A stretch of DNA of 64,000 nt from JAFDXJ01 sp039811225 (GTDB lineage Bacteria > Bacteroidota > Bacteroidia > Chitinophagales > Chitinophagaceae): NCBI GenBank assembly GCA_039811225.1, contig JBDHYG010000010.1:20571-84570 (forward strand). The letters run 5' to 3'. The position numbers and the translations under genes are program-made. Below the pieces are notes generated by a model, which had not been told where the DNA came from, ran no database searches, and saw nothing but the letters and a program-made list of their open reading frames with translations. Below, one piece after another: positions 9,617 through 16,944 of the stretch (the stretch's first letter is position 1; the number at the start of each line of letters is the position of its first letter).

Positions 9617-9707
9617 CACCCACGGCCTGATTTGAAATACCTGGTTACAGCCGGGTGGAAACAGTGTTCATTTTGCAGCATCATACAGGAACTGCTTCAA
9701 AGGCAGT
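9617..9707 (+). promoter_or_regulatory. Two-hairpin structured spacer between rpsB and tsf
   Basis: The first hairpin pairs CACCC, GGC and TG (9617-9629) with CA, GCC and GGGTG (9648-9657), interrupted by two small bulges. The second pairs ACTGC at 9691-9695 with GCAGT at 9703-9707. Neither is followed by a T-tract, so a simple terminator is unlikely. It may be a processing site or a tsf leader. The structure is read by eye. Confidence 0.35.
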
Positions 9708-9776
9708 CGTGAGAATAACTATAGGGTATACACGAAGAAATCAACAATTATTTTTAGATTAAATAAATAAAAAATT

Positions 9777-10619
9777 ATGTCAACCCAAGTACAAATTACC
9801 GCAGCAGATATCAATAAATTACGCCAGGCCACCGGTGCCGGCATGATGGACTGCCGCAAAGCATTAACTGAAACCAATGGCGATTTTGAAGAAGCCATTG
9901 ACTGGCTTCGTAAGCAAGGCCAGAAAGTAGCAGCCAAGCGTAGCGACCGCGAAGCGAAAGAAGGCGTTGTAATAGCACAGACTTTCCCCGATAATAAATC
10001 CGGTATCATTGTTTGCATCAGTTGCGAAACAGATTTTGTTTCCAAGAATGCCGACTTCGTTGCTTTTGCACAAAGCATTGCAGATGCAGCAGTAGCCAAT
10101 AATGTTCAAAATACAGAAGAACTGCTGCAACAACAAGTAAACGGCGCTACTGTAGCTGATCTCATCAATGATAAATTAGCCGCTATCGGTGAAAAGATAG
10201 GTATCAGCCGATTTGAACGCCTGGATGCACCTTATGTAGCTTCCTATATTCATGGCGCCAACCGTATGGGTGTTTTGGTGGGCCTTTCCGAAAGCCTGCC
10301 TGAAGCCGGAAAAGATATCGCTATGCAAATCGCCGCTATGAATCCCGTAGCAGTGGATGCCGCTTCGGTACCCGCTGAAACCGTAGAACGTGAAAGGAAT
10401 ATTATCATGGACCTCATGAAAGAAGATCCGAAAATGAGTGGCAAACCACAGGAAATGATTGCTAAAATTGCAGAAGGCAAATTGAATGCATTCTTCAAAG
10501 AACAAACTTTATTAGCTCAATTGTTTGTAAAAGATAATTCCAAAACCGTACAGGATTACCTGAAATCTATCAATTCAAATGCAGCAGTAACTGCCTTCAA
10601 GCGGGTAGCTATCGGGTAA
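9777..10619 (+). CDS. tsf: Elongation factor Ts
   Basis: A 280-residue guanine-nucleotide exchange factor for EF-Tu. The N-terminal UBA-like domain carries the signature LRQATGAGMMDCRKALTETN followed by GDFEEAIDWLRKQG. The core continues with REAKEGVV and CETDFVSKNADFVAFA, the region that contacts EF-Tu. The length is typical of the family. It ends the ribosomal cluster and is followed by a clear intrinsic terminator. The 165-bp spacer from rpsB holds two hairpins, and no good TAnnTTTG box was found there, so tsf is probably co-transcribed with rpsB. Confidence 0.98.
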   Translation: MSTQVQITAADINKLRQATGAGMMDCRKALTETNGDFEEAIDWLRKQGQKVAAKRSDREAKEGVVIAQTFPDNKSGIIVCISCETDFVSKNADFVAFAQSIADAAVANNVQNTEELLQQQVNGATVADLINDKLAAIGEKIGISRFERLDAPYVASYIHGANRMGVLVGLSESLPEAGKDIAMQIAAMNPVAVDAASVPAETVERERNIIMDLMKEDPKMSGKPQEMIAKIAEGKLNAFFKEQTLLAQLFVKDNSKTVQDYLKSINSNAAVTAFKRVAIG

Positions 10620-10641
10620 TACATTTTTCAAACTTTGTACA

Positions 10642-10671
10642 ACGGGATTCCAAAAGGATCCCGTTTTTTTA
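10642..10671 (+). terminator. Intrinsic terminator after tsf
   Basis: ACGGGATTCC at 10642-10651 pairs with GGATCCCGT (10656-10664) with one bulged T and an AAAA loop, followed directly by a run of T to 10670. It closes the rplM-tsf cluster. Confidence 0.85.
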
Positions 10672-10821
10672 TGTTACCGGCAATAGTATCTCATGGCATC
10701 GTTCCTTGTGTCACTCTCTTGTACCCTTGTAACTATGAGCAGCCGGAATGGTTAGATATTTTTTGGAACTGAATTTTATATATCACCGAAAGATTATTTT
10801 TATAAAACTTATTTAAAAAAA

Positions 10822-11628
10822 ATGGATACCAAAAAATATTTTGATGCGAATAAAGATTCCTGGAACAAACGAACACCCGTTCATAAAGCATCCGCTTTTT
10901 ATGGCCTGGATGATTTTAAGCTGGGAACTACTTCGCTTAATAAAACAGAATTGGAAGAGCTGGGAGATGTACAGGGCAAGCATCTACTGCACCTGCAATG
11001 TCATTTTGGAATGGATACTTTGAGTTGGGCAAGAGAAGGAGCACTTGTTACGGGGGTGGATTTCTCGGAAGAAGCTATTGCTACAGCCCGGCAATTGGCA
11101 GAGGAGTTGCAACTACCGGCTACATTCATTTGCAGTAATGTTTATGATTTGCTTAATCATAAAGAACTAGCCGGAAAATTTGATATCGTCTTCACTTCGT
11201 ATGGCGTTATAGGCTGGCTGCCCGATTTAGATAAATGGGCTTCAGTAATAACCTATTTGCTCAAGCCCGGAGGTGTTTTTTATATAGCTGAATTTCATCC
11301 CGTTGTGTGGATGCTGGATGAGCAATTCAATTACATAAAATATTATTATCACAATGCAGAAATAATAGAAGAAGACCTCACCGGTACCTATACTGATCGG
11401 GATGCCCCCATTGCGTATAAAAATTATACCTGGAATCATAGTCTTTCAGAAATTATTAATGCACTTATCCGGCATCGTTGCCGGATTCTTCACTTCAATG
11501 AATTTAGTTATAGCCATTTCAATTGCTTTGACAGGTTGGAGCAGGGTGCGGATAAAAACTGGCGGGTGAAAGGCCTGGAAGATAAGTTGCCTATGATGTT
11601 TTCTTTAAAAGCGTTATATGAACCATAA
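10822..11628 (+). CDS. Class I SAM-dependent methyltransferase
   Basis: A 268-residue protein with a Rossmann-type methyltransferase fold. Motif I appears as LLHLQCHFGMDTLSWAREGA (about residues 55-74), a variant in which the usual glycines are partly replaced, as in a common Bacteroidota/Actinobacteria subgroup. The acidic end of strand 2 is VTGVDFSEEAIATARQLA, and motif IV/post-motif regions are FDIVFTSYGVIGWLPDLDKW and LLKPGGVFYIAEFHPV. The C-terminal third, rich in tyrosine and asparagine, probably forms the substrate lid. It stands alone after the tsf terminator, so the substrate cannot be inferred from context. Confidence 0.85.
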   Translation: MDTKKYFDANKDSWNKRTPVHKASAFYGLDDFKLGTTSLNKTELEELGDVQGKHLLHLQCHFGMDTLSWAREGALVTGVDFSEEAIATARQLAEELQLPATFICSNVYDLLNHKELAGKFDIVFTSYGVIGWLPDLDKWASVITYLLKPGGVFYIAEFHPVVWMLDEQFNYIKYYYHNAEIIEEDLTGTYTDRDAPIAYKNYTWNHSLSEIINALIRHRCRILHFNEFSYSHFNCFDRLEQGADKNWRVKGLEDKLPMMFSLKALYEP

Positions 11629-11722
11629 GTACCAGTGTAGTGCTTAAAAACAAATGGGCCATTTTACGATTGTTATGTCCAGATTAGAATAACCGTTTTT
11701 CATTTCATTCTTGAGAAAAAAA

Positions 11723-11756
11723 TTGTGGAAAAGTTTATAGGTAAAAATTATTTTTG
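11723..11756 (+). promoter_or_regulatory. Promoter upstream of the small split-barrel-like gene
   Basis: TTG at 11723-11725 is followed after 23 bp by TATTTTTG (11749-11756), an exact TAnnTTTG box. It lies about 90 bp before the ATG at 11845. The predicted leader contains one copy of a 16-mer that is repeated before the M4 protease gene. Confidence 0.5.
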
Positions 11757-11762
11757 TGTGTG

Positions 11763-11778
11763 GAATTAATACTATTTT
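11763..11778 (+). repeat. 16-mer GAATTAATACTATTTT, copy 1
   Basis: This exact 16-base sequence recurs at 16845-16860. Both copies lie 67-85 bp upstream of a forward-strand start codon and about 10-15 bp downstream of a TTTTGTG-like stretch. It may be a shared leader or operator element. Confidence 0.4.
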
Positions 11779-11844
11779 CAACTATGAAATTTTTAAAAGC
11801 AACTTATGTGGCTTTAAAAATGTCATTAACCTGAACTGAAAAAT

Positions 11845-12318
11845 ATGGAACACCGTAATTCTACACCTGACCATGTTGAAAAATTATTGCAGATTAACCA
11901 GGCAATGTTTTACTGCTACAATGAGCAATCGGAGAAAATTCCTGTATGCCTTGTAAACCGATTTTCTTTTGATGGTAATTACACATTGGTTTTTGCCACA
12001 AAAAATTTTCCTTCTGATGCGGTGAATTGGGAAAGCTTTGCTGGCGAAATGCATTTTTATAAAAAAGGGGTTCCTTACAGTTTTGTATTACATGGTGTAG
12101 TTCGGTTGACTGCCGATATGGAAGAAGGCAATGTGCATTTTACTATTTCACAAATTGATTATTTTGAACGGCCCGGTGTGAAAGATGCAGACTTCAACGG
12201 GATGCTATCCGTGTTACTAAAACCTTACAGGTACTTATTTTTAAAAGAAAGTTCTACAGCACATTTTGTTGTCAAGGGAGATGGACTTAAGCCGGTACTG
12301 GATGACCAGGCCAATTGA
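11845..12318 (+). CDS. Small soluble protein, possibly a PNPOx-like split-barrel protein
   Basis: A 157-residue protein without signal peptide or membrane segment. Predicted beta-strands such as KIPVCLVNRFSFDGNYTLVF, followed by GEMHFYKKGVPYSFVLHGVV and VHFTISQIDYFERPG, fit a small barrel. The arrangement is reminiscent of pyridoxamine-phosphate-oxidase-like split barrels that bind flavin or haem, but no decisive motif is present, so this remains a suggestion. It has its own promoter-like sequence. Its stop is 2 bp from the stop of the convergent acyl-CoA ligase gene. No function is assigned. Confidence 0.5.
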   Translation: MEHRNSTPDHVEKLLQINQAMFYCYNEQSEKIPVCLVNRFSFDGNYTLVFATKNFPSDAVNWESFAGEMHFYKKGVPYSFVLHGVVRLTADMEEGNVHFTISQIDYFERPGVKDADFNGMLSVLLKPYRYLFLKESSTAHFVVKGDGLKPVLDDQAN

Positions 12319-12320
12319 GT

Positions 12321-14108
12321 TTACTGGTAGATCTTGTCTATTTCATTTTTATATTTTTCCATGATCACTTTTCGTTTCAGGCTCATTTTAGGGGTCATTT
12401 CACCGGTTTCGATACTCCACTCTTTTGGCAGTAATTCAAATTTTTTGATTTGTTCGATGTGATTGAAGAATTGATTTTTTTCTGCCACTACCCGTTTGTA
12501 TTTATCCAGCACGGCTTCATTTTGAATAGCTTTTTCCGGTGTGGTGAATGGGATTCCCTTGAACTCCATCCAATGTTGTAAAGAAGCAAAAGATGGAACA
12601 ATCAACGCGCCAACAAATTTTTTATCGGCGCCGGTTACCAGTACCTGTTCGATCAATGGATCCTCTTTCAATTTATTTTCGATGGGTTGCGGTGCTACAT
12701 ATTTCCCACCGCTTGTTTTGAATAACTCTTTTTTCCGATCTGTAATTTTTAAATAGTTGCCGTGTACCAGTACACCGATATCACCGGTATGCAACCATCC
12801 ATCAATGACCGTTTGCGCGGTGAGGTCGGGACGTTTATAATAGCCCTTCATTACACTTTTGCCACTGACGCATATTTCCCCGTCTTCGGCCAGGCGCAGG
12901 TTCACACCTTTGATTACCGGACCGACAGTACCAAAAATATTTCCTCCGGGTGTGCGGCGATTTACTGATATTATCGGGCTGTTTTCCGTGGGGCCATAGC
13001 CTTCATATACCGGAATTTGCGCAGCATTGAAAATGCGTAAAATCTTTTCCTGGCAGGCAGCCCCACCACTTATAACGAATTGAATATTTCCTCCTAAAGC
13101 TTCCCGCCATTTTTTAAAGATGAGTTTATTGGCCAGGGATAATTGCAAATCATACCAGGCGCCCCCGTTTTTATTGTTATCATATTTTTCGGCAAGACCC
13201 ACCGCCCAAAAAAATAATTTTCGTTTGATACCTGTCAGGCTGCGGCCGGTGGTCATTATCTTTTCAAAAACTTTTTCCAGTAAACGGGGTACAGAAGTAA
13301 AGCATTCCGGTTTTATTTCCCGCAGGTTATCCGCAATGGTTTCGAGGCTTTCGGCATAATAAATATTGATACCACAAAACAAATAAATATAACTGACGGT
13401 TTTTTCATAAATATGATTTAGCGGCAGAAAACTTAAAGACTTCAGCGTTGGATTATCCTTAAAAGGAAAGCTTTCTTTTGCATATTGCACATTATTAAAA
13501 ATATTGCTGTGCGTCAGCATTACCCCTTTCGGCGTACCGGTTGTACCGGAAGTATAAATGATCGTGGCTAAATGGCTATCCGGTATGCCCGCTTTAATGG
13601 TTTCAATTTCGGTTAAGGATTTTTCTGTTGCAGCTTGCAGTATCTCTGTCCAATGTGCTGTATTTTCTAATTTTTCAAAGGAATATATTTTTTGCAGGGT
13701 AGGAACTTCTGCGGCTATGCTTTCTATTTTTTCTTTAAGCTCCCGGCTGCTGACAAACATGATTTTTACCCCTGCATCATTCAGGATAAACTTCATTTCG
13801 AGGGGATTGGTCGTGGGATAAATGGGTACCAGTACAGCGCCCGTTTGTTGTACAGCCAGGTCTGTCATAATCCATTCCGGGCGGTTATTACTAATGATGC
13901 CAACTTTATCACAACCCTCATCACTGCCATCTTTCAGGCCAATACCCATTTCCAGTAAACCGGCGCTAAAGCGATTGACGATTTCTTTTACTTCACTGGT
14001 CCGGTAATTTTTCCATTGTCCATTCTCCTTCCCGGAGAGCATATTGATATCATTGAAAGATGATAGCTGATAATCTATACAATCAAATAATCTGCAGGGT
14101 GTTGCCAT
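12321..14108 (-). CDS. Long-chain fatty acid--CoA ligase (AMP-forming)
   Basis: A 595-residue ANL-superfamily enzyme that activates fatty acids to acyl-CoA via an acyl-adenylate. The P-loop motif is TIIYTSGTTGTPKGVMLTHS (about residues 182-201). The adenine-binding motif is VYEGYGPTENSPIIS, the hinge aspartate lies in GWLHTGDIGVL and the C-terminal lid holds ITDRKKELFKTSGGKYVAP. The length and the FACS-like C-terminus (MTPKMSLKRKVIMEKYKNEI) match bacterial and plastid-type long-chain acyl-CoA synthetases. It lies directly downstream of a thiolase on the same strand, which supports a role in fatty-acid use, though no FadB or acyl-CoA dehydrogenase is present in the window. Substrate chain length is inferred from the family. 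Confidence 0.92.
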   Translation of the reverse strand: MATPCRLFDCIDYQLSSFNDINMLSGKENGQWKNYRTSEVKEIVNRFSAGLLEMGIGLKDGSDEGCDKVGIISNNRPEWIMTDLAVQQTGAVLVPIYPTTNPLEMKFILNDAGVKIMFVSSRELKEKIESIAAEVPTLQKIYSFEKLENTAHWTEILQAATEKSLTEIETIKAGIPDSHLATIIYTSGTTGTPKGVMLTHSNIFNNVQYAKESFPFKDNPTLKSLSFLPLNHIYEKTVSYIYLFCGINIYYAESLETIADNLREIKPECFTSVPRLLEKVFEKIMTTGRSLTGIKRKLFFWAVGLAEKYDNNKNGGAWYDLQLSLANKLIFKKWREALGGNIQFVISGGAACQEKILRIFNAAQIPVYEGYGPTENSPIISVNRRTPGGNIFGTVGPVIKGVNLRLAEDGEICVSGKSVMKGYYKRPDLTAQTVIDGWLHTGDIGVLVHGNYLKITDRKKELFKTSGGKYVAPQPIENKLKEDPLIEQVLVTGADKKFVGALIVPSFASLQHWMEFKGIPFTTPEKAIQNEAVLDKYKRVVAEKNQFFNHIEQIKKFELLPKEWSIETGEMTPKMSLKRKVIMEKYKNEIDKIYQ

Positions 14109-14218
14109 GATAAAAAGTATTACATGCTAATATTACAAGGAAATAAAGATAAATAAATTCTAAATGGAAAATGAGTTCCCTTTCATTTGATGGGTACCGA
14201 ATGAGGTATATAAAAAAA

Positions 14219-15397
14219 TTAAGCCAGGTTTTCAATAATCCCGGCAATACCCTGGCCGCCGCCGACACAGGCTGTAACCATACCATATTTTTTATGTAAT
14301 CTTTTGAGGTCTCCAAGAATTTGAACAGTCAGCTTGCAACCGGTACAGCCCAGTGGGTGTCCCAATGCAATCGCTCCGCCATTAATATTTACAATGTCGG
14401 GGTTTAAGCCCAATTCCCGGATGACAGCAATGGATTGGGAAGCAAATGCTTCATTCAGTTCAATGAGGTCGATATCTTTCAATTGCATGCCCGCTTGTTT
14501 CAACACTTTTGGTACAGCAGCAACAGGGCCCATTCCCATAATGCGTGGTTCTACACCGGCAACTGCTGCATTGACCAGGCGGCCGATAGGTTTTAGCTGG
14601 AGTTCCTGCATCATTTTTTCACTCATCACAATGACAAAAGCAGCGCCATCACTGGTTTGGGAAGAATTACCGGCAGTTACGCTACCCCCCTGGGCAAATA
14701 CAGGTTTTAGTTTTGCCAGCGCTTCCAATGTCGTATCAGCGCGAACGCCTTCATCAGTATCCACTACATAAGAGCGACTCTTCTTTTTATTTTTTTCATC
14801 CACATATACTTCTTCCACGGTGATGGGTAAAATACCTGGTTTGAAATGCCCTTGATCTATGGCTTGTTTGGCTTTTTGATGTGATTTCAACGCAAAGGCA
14901 TCCTGTTCTTCGCGACTCACGGAAAACTCTTTGGCTACGGCTTCTGCTGTTAAACCCATACTAAGGTAATAATCCGGATCATCCTTGGCAATACTATAGG
15001 CCGGAACTGGTTTCCAGCCTGCAGTAGGTACCAGGCTCATGCTTTCTGTACCGCCGGCAATGATGCAATCGGCCATGCCACAACGAATTTTTGCGGTGGC
15101 CATCGCAATGCTTTCAAGCCCACTTGCGCAATAACGATTTATAGTAATGCCGGCGACATCTTTACCCAATGCACGGGCAGCAATGATACGGCCAAATTGC
15201 AAACCCTGTTCTGCTTCCGGTACGGCATTCCCCACAATTACATCATCCACACGACTGGCTTCCAGGGAAGGTACAGAGGCCAGTAAGCCCTGGATTACCG
15301 TGATAGCCAGATCATCGGGGCGATAGAAACGAAAAACACCTTTTTTACTTTTACCCACTGCCGTGCGGTATCCGGCTACGATATATGCTTCCTGCAT
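14219..15397 (-). CDS. Acetyl-CoA C-acyltransferase (thiolase)
   Basis: A 392-residue thiolase that cleaves 3-ketoacyl-CoA in beta-oxidation or condenses two acetyl-CoA in the reverse direction. The acylated cysteine is in NRYCASGLESIAMA (about residue 89). The other catalytic residues are in NEAFASQSIAV, GGAIALGHPLGCTG (histidine) and CVGGGQGIAGII (second cysteine near the C-terminus). All four are intact. The sequence is closer to degradative FadA-type thiolases than to PhaA by the GTESMSLVPTAGW loop, but this cannot be settled by eye. It is separated by 110 bp from the acyl-CoA ligase on the same strand and probably shares its regulation. Confidence 0.94.
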   Translation of the reverse strand: MQEAYIVAGYRTAVGKSKKGVFRFYRPDDLAITVIQGLLASVPSLEASRVDDVIVGNAVPEAEQGLQFGRIIAARALGKDVAGITINRYCASGLESIAMATAKIRCGMADCIIAGGTESMSLVPTAGWKPVPAYSIAKDDPDYYLSMGLTAEAVAKEFSVSREEQDAFALKSHQKAKQAIDQGHFKPGILPITVEEVYVDEKNKKKSRSYVVDTDEGVRADTTLEALAKLKPVFAQGGSVTAGNSSQTSDGAAFVIVMSEKMMQELQLKPIGRLVNAAVAGVEPRIMGMGPVAAVPKVLKQAGMQLKDIDLIELNEAFASQSIAVIRELGLNPDIVNINGGAIALGHPLGCTGCKLTVQILGDLKRLHKKYGMVTACVGGGQGIAGIIENLA

Positions 15398-15478
15398 AAA
15401 TTTTATTTTTAGATGCCAAATTTACAATAATCTTAGTATGGCTCACAATAGCGGAAAATAAGTTTTTGTTAAGCCAGC

Positions 15479-15886
15479 TCAATCTTCCTTTGATGGTATC
15501 CAACGACGCTGTTGTTTCAAATCTGCCCGATGTTTTTTTGCTTTTATTCTTTTTTCTTTTGCTGCTTTATTTGGATGCGTGGCTATGCGTGCTTTCTTAG
15601 TTTGTAAAGCCTGTTCAAGAATCATATTCATTTTCTCAATGACTTTTTCTTTATTCCCGATTTGAGTTCTGTCGGTTTGTGACTTTACGATCAGGTATCC
15701 TTCCTTTGAAATCTTCGCATGTAACTTCTGGATGATAATTTCTTTTTCTTCATTGGAAAAAAATGCTGAATCCCGGATTGCCCATTTACCCATGACCATT
15801 GTTTCTACTTTATTCACATGTTGGCCACCTTTACCGCCACTGCGGGCGGTTTGAAAATTTATTTCGCCTGATATATCTATCTTCAT
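15479..15886 (-). CDS. arfB: Alternative ribosome-rescue factor ArfB
   Basis: A 135-residue peptidyl-tRNA hydrolase that rescues ribosomes stalled at the 3' end of truncated mRNA. The catalytic GGQ lies in ARSGGKGGQHVNKVET (about residues 15-30). The C-terminal tail (about 100-135) is strongly basic, for example NKAAKEKRIKAKKHR, and in ArfB inserts into the empty mRNA channel. The length matches E. coli ArfB and is far shorter than RF1/RF2, which carry codon-recognition domains absent here. The start codon is 20 bp from the divergent dtd start, so the two promoters must overlap or lie inside the coding sequences. Confidence 0.93.
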   Translation of the reverse strand: MKIDISGEINFQTARSGGKGGQHVNKVETMVMGKWAIRDSAFFSNEEKEIIIQKLHAKISKEGYLIVKSQTDRTQIGNKEKVIEKMNMILEQALQTKKARIATHPNKAAKEKRIKAKKHRADLKQQRRWIPSKED

Positions 15887-15906
15887 TCGATAAAAATAAG
15901 ACAGAG

Positions 15907-16359
15907 ATGCGTCTCGTGGTACAAAGAGTAAAAAAAGCAGAAGTGCAGGTTGCTGGTAACATAACCGGAAAGATCGCCACCGGTTTATTGGTTTTTGTTG
16001 GCATTGAAAATGAAGATCAGCAGGAAGATATTGATTGGCTGTGTAGTAAAATTTGTCAGCTCCGGATTTTTGATGATGCGGCCGGGGTAATGAATGTGAG
16101 TGTCAAAGAAGTAGATGGCGATGTGCTGGTCATTAGCCAGTTTACCTTGCATGCAGCGATTAAAAAAGGAAACAGGCCTTCCTATATCAAAGCGGCCAAA
16201 CCTGATATTGCCGTGCCCCTTTATCATGCATTTATTGAAAGTTTGCAACGGCAGTTGGGAAAGCCTGTACAAACCGGCATCTTCGGGGCAGACATGCAGG
16301 TGATGCTGCAAAATGATGGCCCTGTCACCATTTGGATGGATTCAAAAAATCGAGTTTAA
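15907..16359 (+). CDS. dtd: D-aminoacyl-tRNA deacylase
   Basis: A 150-residue enzyme that removes D-amino acids (and mischarged glycine) from tRNA. The start at ATG 15907 gives the conserved N-terminus MRLVVQRVKKAEVQV; the frame stays open further upstream but that extension would run over the divergent arfB start. The family motifs are present: the SQFT motif in VISQFTLHA and the cross-subunit Gly-cisPro region in KGNRPSYIKAA, with the C-terminal QTGIFGADMQVMLQNDGPVT. A MazG-type pyrophosphohydrolase follows 15 bp later and is surely co-transcribed. With ArfB next to it, this spot gathers translation-quality functions. Confidence 0.95.
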   Translation: MRLVVQRVKKAEVQVAGNITGKIATGLLVFVGIENEDQQEDIDWLCSKICQLRIFDDAAGVMNVSVKEVDGDVLVISQFTLHAAIKKGNRPSYIKAAKPDIAVPLYHAFIESLQRQLGKPVQTGIFGADMQVMLQNDGPVTIWMDSKNRV

Positions 16360-16374
16360 AAAAATCAAAACATA

Positions 16375-16743
16375 ATGACAATGACATTCAAAGAAGCGCA
16401 GGAAAAAGTAGATCATTGGATAAAAAATACCGGTGTACGTTATTTTAATGAGCTGACTAACCTGGGAATTTTACAGGAAGAAACCGGCGAACTGGCGCGC
16501 CTGGTCGTGCGGCTTTATGGGGAACAAAGTTTTAAGAAATCGGAACAACCGGATTCTGCTGCGGCCGGGAAAGATATGCTGGCCGATGAAATGGCCGATG
16601 TATTATGGGTGATCATTTGCCTGGCCAATCAAATGGGTATAGACCTGGAAGATGCATTTCAAAAAAACCTGGCTAAAAAGGAAACACGTGATGCACACCG
16701 GCATCAAAACAATGAGAAATTAATTACCCGGCATAAAAAGTAG
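16375..16743 (+). CDS. MazG-like nucleotide pyrophosphohydrolase
   Basis: A 122-residue all-alpha NTP pyrophosphatase of the MazG type. The metal-binding pattern E-x-x-E followed by E-x-x-D is visible in LQEETGELARLV (about residues 38-49) and ADEMADVLWVIICLANQMG (about 72-90). The single domain corresponds to the short MazG-like/RS21-C6 class, thought to clean nucleotide pools by hydrolysing abnormal NTPs. It starts 15 bp after dtd. Two start codons, ATG ACA ATG, lie in a row; the first is used here. No ribosome-binding site is evident, as usual in this phylum. Confidence 0.9.
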   Translation: MTMTFKEAQEKVDHWIKNTGVRYFNELTNLGILQEETGELARLVVRLYGEQSFKKSEQPDSAAAGKDMLADEMADVLWVIICLANQMGIDLEDAFQKNLAKKETRDAHRHQNNEKLITRHKK

Positions 16744-16844
16744 GAAGGATATTTATCATCTGTACACTTTTTCTACAATCTCATTTTTCATTTTGTGGAT
16801 GAAAAAATAAATATGGAATTGCGTTTTGTGATAAAAGCAATGTA

Positions 16845-16860
16845 GAATTAATACTATTTT
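16845..16860 (+). repeat. 16-mer GAATTAATACTATTTT, copy 2
   Basis: Exact second copy of the 16-mer at 11763-11778, lying 85 bp before the M4 protease start. An imperfect hairpin (AACAGG with CCTGTT, about 16887-16912) follows in the same leader. Confidence 0.4.
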
Positions 16861-16944
16861 TCTGGAAAATAAAAAAAAGAAATTTTAACAGGAAAACATT
16901 AATTTCCCTGTTGTAAAATTATTTGTTCATCAAACGCTGTAACT

